Part shown: piece by piece, positions 8,401 through 16,501 of the stretch
Position numbering within the stretch: the stretch's first letter is position 1
Layout: every line of letters begins with the position of its first letter
Translations under genes and position numbers: made by a program
The notes under the pieces: model-generated
Told to the model about the DNA's origin: nothing
Databases searched by the model: none
The model's input: only the letters and a program-made list of their open reading frames with translations
NCBI GenBank assembly: GCA_900549725.1
Contig: URPL01000019.1
Location: 1-32,273, forward strand
Reading direction: 5' to 3'
Source of the DNA: an uncultured Eubacteriales bacterium
GTDB taxonomy: Bacteria > Bacillota > Clostridia > Oscillospirales > CAG-272
Length of the DNA: 32,273 nt

Positions 8401-9672
8401 TTATGAGGCGGTATACGGCACCTCATTTTCAATACAATATTCCATGGCGGCGCTGCCCTTGGCACAGCGCACGGTGGTATATTTTCGCGGCTTGGCGTTT
8501 GGATTGCCCAAAAGAAAAACATCTTTTCCGATGGATTTCACCGTTGCCGGAATATAAATGCTTCCGAATCCGTAGCAATCCTTGAATGCTTCCGCGCCGA
8601 TTTTGACGACCGTGGTCGGAATCGGCAGGGAGCGCAGCGCCATGCAATGATAAAAGGCGTTTGCGCCGATCTCGGTGAGCTGCTCCGGCAGGCTGATGGA
8701 ATGCAGCGCATAGCAAAAGCTGAAGGTATCGGCGGGGAGCACCGTCATGGATTTCGGCAGCGACGCGCTTTGCATATGGTCGCAGCCGGTGAAAACGCTC
8801 TCGCCCATCGTTTTAACGCTGTCCGGGACGGCAATCTCTTTCAGCTTTTGGCATTTGCCGAAGGCGTTGTCTCCGAGCTCTGTCAGGGTGCGCGGCAAAT
8901 CAATGCTTTCCAGTGCCGAGCAAAGCTGAAAGGCGCGCGCCCCGATGCGCTCGACGGCGGGCGGCATGGAAAAATCGCGCAGGGAAATGCAGCCGTTGAA
9001 AAAATCTTCCGGGATCGCGCGGAGCGTTTCATCCTCAAGAATCACGCTTTCCAGCGCGCTGCAGGAGGAAAAGGTGCCCGTGCCGTAGTCCTTGATAGTT
9101 GCGCCGAGGGTTACGCGTCTGAGATTCACGGCGCCCGCGAAGGCCTGGCGCCCGAGCACCGTAACGGTATTCGGCACGGTGAAGTCATTGAGCGCATTGC
9201 CGCCTGCAAAAGCGAGCAGCGTTGTTTTTTCCGCATCATAGAGCACATTGTCGATGCTGACATACCATTTGTTGTGCTCGGAGACAGTAAGGGTGGTAAG
9301 CTTGGGAGATTCCGAAAACGCCCCTTGCGCGATTTCAAAAATGCTGTCCGGAATGGAAACGGAGATTAAGAAATTTTGCCGGGAAAATGTGTTTTCTCCG
9401 ATGCCGCGCACGGCGACCCCGTCGATTTTTGCGGGGACGACGACGGCGGTCTCTTCCGCAAGATATCGGGTGAGCACGATGCCTCTTTCATATTTGCGAT
9501 AGCGATAGCTTTCGTTTTTTTCTTCGCCGAGCAGTGCGCCGAGGTCACGCTCGTTTGTCGTCGCTTCTTCACTTTGCGGCGTAGTATCCTCCGGCGAGGA
9601 CGCCCCTTTTGCGCATGCGCAAAGCAAAAGGGCGGCAAGCAGCGCAAGAAGCAGTGCTTTTCTTTTTTTCAT
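8401..9672 (-). CDS. BspA-type leucine-rich-repeat surface lipoprotein
   Basis: A 423-residue secreted protein. The N-terminus MKKRKALLL is followed by a hydrophobic stretch and the lipobox-like LCAC (cysteine 20), so it is predicted to be a lipid-anchored protein on the outer face of the membrane. An acidic, Ser/Thr-rich linker follows (about 25-50). From about residue 90 there are roughly ten repeats of 22-24 residues of the LRR_5/BspA kind, with the pattern L..I.LP.tvt.IG..AF..C. The start at 9672 is set by the signal peptide and AGGAG; a longer frame to 10476 is not real because it overlaps ydcF in antisense. BspA-like repeats usually mediate binding to host or microbial surfaces; the ligand cannot be told from sequence. 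Confidence 0.88.
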   Translation of the reverse strand: MKKRKALLLALLAALLLCACAKGASSPEDTTPQSEEATTNERDLGALLGEEKNESYRYRKYERGIVLTRYLAEETAVVVPAKIDGVAVRGIGENTFSRQNFLISVSIPDSIFEIAQGAFSESPKLTTLTVSEHNKWYVSIDNVLYDAEKTTLLAFAGGNALNDFTVPNTVTVLGRQAFAGAVNLRRVTLGATIKDYGTGTFSSCSALESVILEDETLRAIPEDFFNGCISLRDFSMPPAVERIGARAFQLCSALESIDLPRTLTELGDNAFGKCQKLKEIAVPDSVKTMGESVFTGCDHMQSASLPKSMTVLPADTFSFCYALHSISLPEQLTEIGANAFYHCMALRSLPIPTTVVKIGAEAFKDCYGFGSIYIPATVKSIGKDVFLLGNPNAKPRKYTTVRCAKGSAAMEYCIENEVPYTAS

Positions 9673-9682
9673 AGAGACTCCT

Positions 9683-9691
9683 TGTGGATAA
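9683..9691 (-). promoter_or_regulatory. Single consensus DnaA box in the LRR gene leader
   Basis: The minus strand reads TTATCCACA, an exact consensus DnaA box, between the -10 element and the ribosome binding site of the lipoprotein gene. It is a single copy and could be a chance match. Confidence 0.3.
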
Positions 9692-9705
9692 AACTGAACG
9701 CAACC

Positions 9706-9734
9706 ATTATACCGCAGAAGGCAGGAGCCGTCAA
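9706..9734 (-). promoter_or_regulatory. Sigma-A type promoter of the LRR lipoprotein gene
   Basis: On the minus strand TTGACG (9729-9734) and TATAAT (9706-9711) are separated by 17 bp. This is one of the best promoter matches in the window. No equally clear promoter was found for the divergent ydcF gene in the remaining 9735-9828. Confidence 0.85.
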
Positions 9735-9828
9735 GAGCGGCTTTGTTTTGCAAAAAAAGTTTGCTTGTTCTTATTGGCGTCATAATTTTCGGATAAACTG
9801 ATGGAAAAGAGAAAACGGAGAAAACGAT

Positions 9829-10617
9829 ATGCAGTGGTTGAAAAACAGATTTCGGCAGCTCCGCGCAGCGGAATGGGTGCTCTTTGTCGTCGGCGGCTTG
9901 CTGTTCCTTTGGTGCACGCCTGCGGCGTCGCTTGTGTGCAATGCGGGCACGGTGCTCGGCATGGGGCTCGGCCTTTTTCTGATGCTGTTTGCCCTGTTTT
10001 TCCGTCCGATATGGTGGAGCACTGCTGCCAAAAGGGCGCTGCGCGCAGCCCTGATTGTTTTTTGCGCCGTTTGCCTGTTGTTTACAAGCGTTGCGGCGGC
10101 AATCGGCGGGCGGATGGTTGCAGCGGCATTTACCGCGCCGCATGCCGGCGAAGAGGCGACGCTGGTGGTGCTCGGCTGCTATGTCCGCGGAACAAAGGTG
10201 GAAAAATCTTTGCGCAGGCGCCTTGAGGCGGCGCTTGCCTATTTGCAGGAAAATCCGGATGCCCGCGCCGTTTTGTGCGGCGGGCAGGGCAAGGGCGAGG
10301 ATATCACCGAGGCGCGGGCGGAATATGAATGGCTGACGGCGCGCGGTATTGACAGTACGCGGCTGTATCTTGAGGATACCTCGGAAAACACAAAGCAGAA
10401 TCTTGCCAATGCCGCGCAGATCATTGCGCGGGAGAATCTGCCGCGCCGTGTTGTAATCGCAACGCAGTTTTATCATGAGTACAGGGCGTTTTTGTATGCA
10501 AAAGCCGCCGGATTGGATCCGGCGGCAAAAAGTGCATCCTGCGGTTTTTTCGAAGCGCCGACATATTTTATTCGCGAGATCGCCGGCGTTATGAAATATC
10601 TGATTTTGGATCGTTAA
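9829..10617 (+). CDS. YdcF/SanA/ElyC-family (DUF218) membrane protein
   Basis: The 262-residue product has about three hydrophobic membrane segments in the first 110 residues, followed by a DUF218 domain. Family marks are VVLGCYVRG, the LRRRLEAALAYL helix, AVLCGGQGKGEDITEA, the LYLEDTSENTKQNL segment and VVIATQFYHEYRA. DUF218 proteins are linked to cell-envelope integrity, vancomycin tolerance (SanA) or envelope polysaccharide metabolism (ElyC), but no reaction is established. A GGAGAAAACG sequence precedes the ATG. Its TAA stop overlaps the TAA stop of the convergent lgt gene in a shared TTAA, and no terminator hairpin is visible between them. Confidence 0.85.
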   Translation: MQWLKNRFRQLRAAEWVLFVVGGLLFLWCTPAASLVCNAGTVLGMGLGLFLMLFALFFRPIWWSTAAKRALRAALIVFCAVCLLFTSVAAAIGGRMVAAAFTAPHAGEEATLVVLGCYVRGTKVEKSLRRRLEAALAYLQENPDARAVLCGGQGKGEDITEARAEYEWLTARGIDSTRLYLEDTSENTKQNLANAAQIIARENLPRRVVIATQFYHEYRAFLYAKAAGLDPAAKSASCGFFEAPTYFIREIAGVMKYLILDR

Positions 10618-11525
10618 GCTTTTGGGTCTTTTTTCGTTTCGGAGGCGTCGTCGCTTTGTGCGGCGGCGCTTTTCGGTTCCTGCGGCGCGAGCGCTGCGGT
10701 TTCGGTTTCGGCGTCGACTGCAGTCGGCGCTTTTTCATCCGTAACGGGATATTCCTCTTTGTCCGTCGGCAAAACGCGCGGCTTGCGGGCAAGGCAAAAC
10801 CAAAGCAGCCCGAGCCCGAAAAGCACGAAGAACAAAGAGATGAACTGCGAAATGGAGAGAGGGCCGACGGTGACACCGCGGTCGTCCCCGCGCAGAAATT
10901 CCATTGCAAAGCGGCCGATGCCGTATGCAATCAAATAGGCAGAGCCGACAACGCCTCGTTGCCGCACGCGCCCGGCAAGCAGCAAAAGCCCGAGAAACAG
11001 CAGAAAATCTCCGGCGCTTGAGAAGAGCTGCGTCGGTAAAAGCTTGATGCCGCTCGGCGCAATGGAGCCGTATGGGAAGATAACGCCCAAAAAGCTATCG
11101 GTTTCCCTGCCGTAGCAGCAGCCCGCCAAAAAGCAGCCGATGCGCCCAAAGCCTTGCGCCAGGGCAACAAAGGGAATCAGCGTGTCAAGATAGGCAAGAT
11201 ACGAGAGCTTTTTCAGCTTTGCATACAAAAACGTCGCTGCGACGGCAATGACAATGCCGCCGTATACAACAAAGCCCGAGGAGCCGAGCACGGAGCGGGG
11301 CGAGGCGATGAACTGTTTCCATTCCGTGAGAATATAAAGCAGCTTTCCGCCTAAAAAGCCCGTGATGATAGCGATAAGACCGAAGGAATAGACGGCATCC
11401 TCCGAAAGCCCGCGGCGCTTGGCAAAGCGCGCGCCGAAGATCACGGCAAGCGCAAAGCCGATGCCGATCATCAGACCGTAGCCGTGAATCGTGATTTTTC
11501 CGATTTGAAACAAATCATTATACAT
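10614..11525 (-). CDS. lgt: Prolipoprotein diacylglyceryl transferase
   Basis: This integral membrane enzyme moves diacylglycerol from phosphatidylglycerol to the lipobox cysteine of prolipoproteins, the first step of lipoprotein maturation, and releases glycerol 1-phosphate. The 303-residue product has about seven membrane segments, the N-terminal IHGYGLMIGIGF, the VVYGGI segment and the Lgt signature GRIGCFLAGCCYG. The last 45-50 residues after the final membrane helix form a hydrophilic, acidic tail rich in Ala, Glu, Asp and Lys, which is longer than the usual C-terminus. It is the last gene of the long minus-strand run, 21 bp after the lipase gene. Likely clients in this window are the LRR lipoprotein and the solute-binding lipoprotein. 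Confidence 0.96.
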   Translation of the reverse strand: MYNDLFQIGKITIHGYGLMIGIGFALAVIFGARFAKRRGLSEDAVYSFGLIAIITGFLGGKLLYILTEWKQFIASPRSVLGSSGFVVYGGIVIAVAATFLYAKLKKLSYLAYLDTLIPFVALAQGFGRIGCFLAGCCYGRETDSFLGVIFPYGSIAPSGIKLLPTQLFSSAGDFLLFLGLLLLAGRVRQRGVVGSAYLIAYGIGRFAMEFLRGDDRGVTVGPLSISQFISLFFVLFGLGLLWFCLARKPRVLPTDKEEYPVTDEKAPTAVDAETETAALAPQEPKSAAAQSDDASETKKDPKA

Positions 11526-11546
11526 AAGTGCATGCCTCTTTCTTTT

Positions 11547-12533
11547 TTACTGTCCGTTTTCCGATGCGGGTGCAGCTGCGGTGGGGTTCTTTGCGCTTTC
11601 TTCCGCGGCGGATAAAACTTCGTCTGTCCATGCGGCAATATCCTGCATGATGCGCTCTTTCCCGATTTCATTGAGCAGCTCATGGCGGCAGCCGGGATAC
11701 ACGGTGAGATCGGTTTTTGTGTGGCCGGTGAGCCGAAATTCTTCTGCGACCCGCCGCACACCCTTTGCATAGTTTCCGACCGGGTCGCCGTCCCCGCAGA
11801 TCAGATAAATCGGCAGATCCTTCGGGATTGCCGCATAGGTTTGGGCGCTGTTTGCGCGGTCGGAAAGGGTGAACAGATCCGCCAGAGCGCTGACGGTGAA
11901 ATGAAAGGTGCAAAACGGGTCGGCAGCGTAGCGCAGCAGAACGGCTTCGTCGCGGCTGAGCCAATCCACGGGGCTTTTCTGCGCCGTGCGCTTGTTATAA
12001 GAGCCGAATGCCAGCTTTTCCACAAAGGCAGAATAGCTTTGCGGCCCGTTTTTCTTTGCAAGGCGGCGCGCAAGCGCAATAGCGAATTTTGCGCCGGGGT
12101 TCGGCCCGCCCGTGCCGCAGAGAATCAGGGCGCCAAGCTCCGCACCGTAGCGCGCGGCAAAAATGCGGGCGATGAAAGAGCCCATGCTGTGCCCGAATAA
12201 AAGATACGGCAGCGCGGGGTCCAATTCCGCGCGCACGGCTTTTCCGAAGGCATAGACATCGTCGGGCAGGATGCTCCAGCCGTCCTTTTGCGCAAAAAAG
12301 CCGAGCTCGGAATCATTTTCGGCAGTTTTGCCGTGCCCGATATGGTCATGCCCGCAGACCGCATAGCCAAGAGATGCAAGATATTCCATAAATGCTTCGT
12401 ATCTTGCGATGTGCTCGGTCATGCCGTGCGAGATCTGTATCAATGCGCGCGGCGCTTCCTGCGGCAGATATAAAATGCCGCGCAGAGTGTGCACGCCGTC
12501 CGTGGAGGGAACTTCAAGCATTCGTTTTTGCAT
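11547..12533 (-). CDS. Alpha/beta hydrolase, monoacylglycerol lipase/lysophospholipase-like
   Basis: The 328-residue product belongs to the Hydrolase_4 (monoglyceride lipase, PldB-like) group: ISHGMTEHIARYEAF, GHDHIGHGKT, nucleophile elbow GHSMGS (S116), a C-terminal acid in CGDGDPVGNYAKGVRR, and the histidine in YPGCRHELLNE. Family members cut the acyl chain from monoacylglycerols or lysophospholipids. No signal peptide is visible; the Ala/Pro-rich C-terminal tail has no known role. AGGAAAATACA precedes the ATG. It lies between glpK (24 bp) and lgt (21 bp), which suggests a shared transcript and a link to glycerolipid turnover; the true substrate is not determined. Confidence 0.87.
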   Translation of the reverse strand: MQKRMLEVPSTDGVHTLRGILYLPQEAPRALIQISHGMTEHIARYEAFMEYLASLGYAVCGHDHIGHGKTAENDSELGFFAQKDGWSILPDDVYAFGKAVRAELDPALPYLLFGHSMGSFIARIFAARYGAELGALILCGTGGPNPGAKFAIALARRLAKKNGPQSYSAFVEKLAFGSYNKRTAQKSPVDWLSRDEAVLLRYAADPFCTFHFTVSALADLFTLSDRANSAQTYAAIPKDLPIYLICGDGDPVGNYAKGVRRVAEEFRLTGHTKTDLTVYPGCRHELLNEIGKERIMQDIAAWTDEVLSAAEESAKNPTAAAPASENGQ

Positions 12534-12557
12534 TGTATTTTCCTGCCTTTGCGAGAT

Positions 12558-14051
12558 TTATTCGTGCGTCAGCGCTTTTTGCAGCGCGCTGTGCCATCCG
12601 TCAAGAGATTGCCGCCGCCGCTCCTTTGTCATTGTGCAGGCATAGCGCAGGATATCATCGTGCTGCAATGCGCGCAGAGCGGCAAGATCGGGATAGATGC
12701 CCGCGCTGAGCCCCGCCAGAAATGCGGCGCCGCGCGCGGTGGCTTCCCCGGTTCTCGGGCGTAAAACGGTCACGGCGGAAATATCTGCCTGAAATTGCAT
12801 CAGCAGCGCATTTGCGCTGGCGCCGCCGTCTGCTTTGAGAGTCTGAATCAAAATGCCCGTATCGCGCTCCATGCTTTTGAGCACATCATCGGATTGGTAG
12901 GCGATTGCTTCCAGCGCCGCGCGGATGAGATGGCAGCGGCCCGTGCCGCGGCTCAGCCCCACGATGGTGCCTCTTGCATGCATGTCCCAATACGGCGCGC
13001 CGAGGCCGGTGAGCGCGGGAACAAAATAAACGCCTGCGTTATCGGGCACTTTGGATGCAAAGTATTCGCTGTCGCCCGCCTCATGAATGAGCCCCATTTC
13101 ATCGCGCAGCCATTGAATGCCGGAGCCGCCCGTGAATACGGAGCCTTCAAGCGCATAGCAAACGGGCGCACCGGCGCGGCTCGCGGCAACGGTGGTGATC
13201 AGCCCTTGCTTTGAATAGACAGGGCTTTCCCCGGTGATGCTCAGCAGAAAACAGCCCGTGCCGTAGGTGTTTTTGGCTTCCCCTTTTTCAAAGCAGCACT
13301 GCCCGAACAGCGCGGCTTGCTGGTCGCCCGCGATACCGCAGATCGGAATGCGCTCGCCCTGGAGCAGCAGCTCACCGAAAAAGGAGGCGCTGTCCTGAAT
13401 CTTCGGCAGCATGCAGCGCGGCACGCAAAACAGCCGGAGCAGCTCCCCGTCCCAATCGCCGCTTTCAATATTATAAAGCATCGTGCGGCTGGCATTGGTG
13501 CGGTCGGTTGCGTGCACCTTGCCGCCTGTGAGTTTATACAAAAGCCAGCTGTCCACCGTGCCGAAAAGCAGTTCTCCGTTTTTTGCGCGCTCTTTTGCGC
13601 CCGGAACATTCTCCAAAATCCAGGAAAGCTTTGTTGCGCTGAAATAAGCATCCAGCGGCAGCCCCGTTTTGCGGCGAATCATTTCCGCGTAGCCTGCGCG
13701 GGTAAGCGACTCGCAGCGTGCAGCGGTGCGGCGGCATTGCCAACCGATTGCGGGGGCAATGGGCATCCCCGTTTTTTTATCCCAAACCACCACGGTTTCG
13801 CGCTGGTTTGTGATGCCGACTGCGGCGATTTCGGCAGGGGAAATGCCGCTTTTTGCAACGACCTCGCTCATCACGCCCGACTGTGTTGCATAAAGCTCCA
13901 TCGGGTCCTGCTCGACCCAGCCCGGTTTTGGATAGGATTGCGGAAATTCCCGCTGCGCGACAAACAAAGGTGTTCCGCCAAGGTCAAATATAATTGCGCG
14001 GGCACTGGTTGTTCCCTCATCCAGGGATAGAAGATACTTTTTTTCCGTCAT
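12558..14051 (-). CDS. glpK: Glycerol kinase
   Basis: The enzyme phosphorylates glycerol to sn-glycerol 3-phosphate with ATP. The 497-residue product has the FGGY-kinase layout: the DEGTTSARAIIFD phosphate loop at the N-terminus, VGITNQRET, a glycerol-contacting WVEQDP segment, GDQQAALFGQ, NTYGTGCF, ALEGSVFTGGSGIQWLRD and GGASANALLMQFQAD near the C-terminus. In Enterococcus/Bacillus GlpK a histidine in the segment before GDQQAAL is phosphorylated by HPr; here that stretch reads SASFFGELL without histidine, so this control may be missing (inference). No glycerol facilitator or glycerol-3-phosphate dehydrogenase is nearby. GGCGAGG precedes the ATG. Confidence 0.96.
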   Translation of the reverse strand: MTEKKYLLSLDEGTTSARAIIFDLGGTPLFVAQREFPQSYPKPGWVEQDPMELYATQSGVMSEVVAKSGISPAEIAAVGITNQRETVVVWDKKTGMPIAPAIGWQCRRTAARCESLTRAGYAEMIRRKTGLPLDAYFSATKLSWILENVPGAKERAKNGELLFGTVDSWLLYKLTGGKVHATDRTNASRTMLYNIESGDWDGELLRLFCVPRCMLPKIQDSASFFGELLLQGERIPICGIAGDQQAALFGQCCFEKGEAKNTYGTGCFLLSITGESPVYSKQGLITTVAASRAGAPVCYALEGSVFTGGSGIQWLRDEMGLIHEAGDSEYFASKVPDNAGVYFVPALTGLGAPYWDMHARGTIVGLSRGTGRCHLIRAALEAIAYQSDDVLKSMERDTGILIQTLKADGGASANALLMQFQADISAVTVLRPRTGEATARGAAFLAGLSAGIYPDLAALRALQHDDILRYACTMTKERRRQSLDGWHSALQKALTHE

Positions 14052-14078
14052 AGGGCACCTCGCCGTTATTTTTGATTT

Positions 14079-14474
14079 TTATTCTGGCTTTGAGGGATGC
14101 TGACAGGGGGAGAAAAAGAAATTTTTGATATGCATGTAATATGTGCCGTTCTCCGCCTCGCGGAAGCCGATGCGGCGCAGCAGCACCGGGGAGAGGGTCG
14201 GCTCTGCCGTTGCATCCTCCGCACCGGCAAGCTCGGAAAAGTTCAGCGCCTGCCTCCCGGCGATAAACAGCGCGTCTTCGTCGGTGCTGTCCGGGGTGTT
14301 GCAAAGCGCATCCAAAGAGGCGGTTTTACCGTGCAGAGAGAAGAGGCAAACGCCGACGGTTTTTTCATCCACGGTGATCTCATAGCAAAAGCTGCGCGGC
14401 ACATTGCCTATGCCGCACAGCGCGCACAGCGCTGCCTGCCGAGGCTTGTCCTGCACGGGTATGATCTTCAGCAT
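14079..14474 (-). CDS. Small protein of unknown function, possibly GNAT-like
   Basis: The 131-residue product starts MLKIIPVQDK after a clear AAGGAG, and lies 14 bp after the pseudouridine synthase gene and 27 bp before glpK. A longer frame to 14636 overlaps the synthase gene and is not used. I do not recognise a firm family. The pattern of a beta strand, VGVCLFSLHG, an alpha-helical middle and LLRRIGFREAENGTYYMHIKNFF recalls the C-terminal half of GNAT acetyltransferases (L...GF.. followed by a final strand), but the acetyl-CoA loop Q/RxxGxG/A is not seen. No membrane or signal segment is present. Confidence 0.7.
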   Translation of the reverse strand: MLKIIPVQDKPRQAALCALCGIGNVPRSFCYEITVDEKTVGVCLFSLHGKTASLDALCNTPDSTDEDALFIAGRQALNFSELAGAEDATAEPTLSPVLLRRIGFREAENGTYYMHIKNFFFSPCQHPSKPE

Positions 14475-14488
14475 AAAATGCTCCTTTT

Positions 14489-15223
14489 TCAGTCCTTTGC
14501 GCTGCGCCCGATGCGCAGCGCACGTTTTTCCGCAGGGGAGAGCTGCCGCCATTTTCCTCTGCCAAGACCCTGCAATGTGACATTGCCGATGGCAACGCGC
14601 CGCAGACGGAGTACAGGAATGCCGCATTTCTCGCACATTTTGCGAATCTGGCGGTTTCTGCCCTCATACAGCACCATTTCAAGCACCGTGCCCGCTTCAT
14701 TGTATTCAAGCACACGGCATTTAACGGGGTCTATCTCATAGCCGTCAATGACCATGGGGGAGCCCAGCTGCACAAGCTGCGCTTCGCTGAGCTTTGCGCC
14801 GAGCAGCACCTGATAAATTTTCGGAATTTCGTGGCGCGGATGCATCATGCGGTTTGCAAACTCGCCGTCGTCGGTCAGCAGCAGCAGTCCCTCCGATTCG
14901 CGGTCGAGCCTGCCGACGGGGAACACGCGGTTTGGCAGATCGATAAGATCCGCAACGCAGCGGCGCCCTCTCTCGTCGTGCATTGTGGTGATGACGCCGC
15001 GCGGTTTATTCAAAATAAGATAGGTTTTTTCTTCGTCCGAACGCTTTGGCTGAATTACTTTGCCGCGATAGGAGACCTGATCGCGAAAGGGAACGACCTT
15101 TGTCCCCAGCGGTACCGCGTGCCCGTTGACAAGCACCGCGCCGCTTTCGATTTCCTTTTCCGCCGCGCGGCGCGAAAGGACGCCGTTTTCGCTGAGATAT
15201 TTTTGCAGTCTGATTTCTTCCAT
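14489..15223 (-). CDS. 16S/23S rRNA pseudouridine synthase, RsuA/RluB/E/F family
   Basis: The 244-residue product has an N-terminal S4 RNA-binding domain (RLQKYLSENGVLSRRAAEKEIESGAVLVNG), then the synthase core with ILNKPRGVITT, the catalytic-aspartate motif GRLDRESEGLLLLTDDG, the KIYQVLL strand, EGRNRQIRKMCE and LRRVAIGNVTLQGL. These enzymes isomerise specific uridines in ribosomal RNA. Linkage with dac and scp genes matches rluB of Bacillus, so RluB is the most likely identity, but RsuA/RluB cannot be separated safely by eye. AAGGAAAA precedes the ATG, 19 bp after the carboxypeptidase stop. Confidence 0.93.
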   Translation of the reverse strand: MEEIRLQKYLSENGVLSRRAAEKEIESGAVLVNGHAVPLGTKVVPFRDQVSYRGKVIQPKRSDEEKTYLILNKPRGVITTMHDERGRRCVADLIDLPNRVFPVGRLDRESEGLLLLTDDGEFANRMMHPRHEIPKIYQVLLGAKLSEAQLVQLGSPMVIDGYEIDPVKCRVLEYNEAGTVLEMVLYEGRNRQIRKMCEKCGIPVLRLRRVAIGNVTLQGLGRGKWRQLSPAEKRALRIGRSAKD

Positions 15224-15242
15224 GCCGAATTTTCCTTATCGT

Positions 15243-16419
15243 TTATGATGTCTTTTTCCCGCGCAGCATCGTAATAAAAAATTCCCAAAGAGAGGGGCGA
15301 TGCGCCGCTTTGCAATCCTGTGCGGCAAGCAGAGGAAGCTCCCCGAGAGGCTCTTTGCCGCAAAAATACTGCAGTGTGCCGTATGCTTTTCCTTTTGCAA
15401 GCGGCGCATAGAAAAAGCGCGGGGCAAGCACGCGGCATTTGATTTCCTCCCGCGCGCGGGGCAGGGTTACGCACAGCGCCGTTTCGTTTTGCAGAGTGAT
15501 TTCGTTTTGCGCAGCGCCGACAACGGGCAAGGAAAGCGAATATTCGCCCGCGCGGCACAGCTCCACGCGCTCATAGGTTGCAAAACCGTAGTCAAACAGG
15601 GCGCGATGATCTGCCCAGTCGTTTGCATCGTCCAGTGTGACGGCGATGAGCTGCAGCCCGTCCCGCTGTGCCGCGCTGACAAGGCAGCGTCCGCTTTCCT
15701 TGGTATAACCGGTTTTAATGCCGAGCGTGCCGTCATAGCTTTTGAGCAGGCGGTTGTGGTTGATCAAAAGGCGTTTTCCCTCGCCGTTTTTCATCGGGAT
15801 TTCCGTGCGATACGTGCCGACGATTTTCGCAAAGGTTTCATTTTGCATGGCGTAGGCACCGAGGCGCGCAAGGTCGGCGGCGCTGGCGTAATGCTCCTTG
15901 GAAGAAAGCCCGTGCGGGTTTGAAAAATGGGTGTTTTCAAGCCCGAGCACCTGCGCTTTTTCATTCATTTTTTTCGCAAAAAGCTTCAACCGAGCCGCAT
16001 ACTCCTGCGGCAATTGCCACGGCGGCATCGTTTGCGCTTTGTAAGAGCAGCGCATAGAGCAGCTGCTCCAGCGTGAGCTCTTCGTCGGCGCACAGATAGA
16101 TGCTGGAGCCCTCAATGCCGACGGCTTCCCTCGGGACCCGAATGGATTTTGTGAGGTCGCCGTTTTCAATGGCAACCAGCGCCGTCATGATTTTTGTTGT
16201 GCTTGCCATGCCGCAGCGTTTGTTTTCATTTTGCCCCAGAAGAATTTTTCCGCTTGCCCCATCCATCAAAACGGCGCAGTCTGCGCCGAGGGCGGGCGCA
16301 CGGGCGGGCGCTTGTTCCGCCGCTGCGACATCAACGGGCATTCCGTCCGCCGCGGCAGCGATCGGAAAAAGGGAAAAAAGCATTGCGGCAGCCAGTGCTG
16401 CACAGCCCCATTTTTTCAT
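15243..16419 (-). pseudogene. D-alanyl-D-alanine carboxypeptidase (peptidase S11, DacB/DacF-like), frameshifted
   Basis: Two overlapping frames together make one complete penicillin-binding D,D-carboxypeptidase of about 391 residues. The first frame begins at 16419 after AAAGGA. It has a signal peptide, the catalytic STTK (S73, K76) and SAN (S128-N130), and stops early after AFCEKNE. The second frame continues with EKAQVLGLENTHFSNPHG, KTGYTKESG, a PBP5_C-like domain and a short C-terminal amphipathic anchor, ending at 15243. The break lies in a run of seven A on the coding strand (plus-strand T 15968-15974); six A would restore FCEKMNEKA in frame. The enzyme trims the terminal D-Ala of peptidoglycan stem peptides. 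The break may be a sequencing error, a real mutation, a phase-variable tract or be bypassed by slippage. Confidence 0.88.
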
Positions 16420-16501
16420 CGAATCAAAATCCTTTCTTTGCGCGGAAAAACACCGCATTTCTCAAGAAAAAGGATATGAAAAAACGGGGCGGTCTATGCG
16501 T

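Noticed and set aside
6822..8522. 566-codon minus-strand open frame opposite pncB
   Set aside because: Antisense to an intact pncB with all its motifs; crosses the bidirectional terminator.
9676..10476. N-terminal extension of the LRR protein to 691 residues
   Set aside because: The real start at 9672 has a signal peptide, ribosome binding site and promoter; the extension is antisense to ydcF.
12016..12024. TTTTCCACA (DnaA-box form) inside the lipase-like gene
   Set aside because: Isolated copy within coding sequence with no partner sites nearby; expected by chance.
14475..14636. 54-residue N-terminal extension of the small unknown protein
   Set aside because: It overlaps the pseudouridine synthase gene, while MLKIIPVQ at 14474 has an AAGGAG at good distance.
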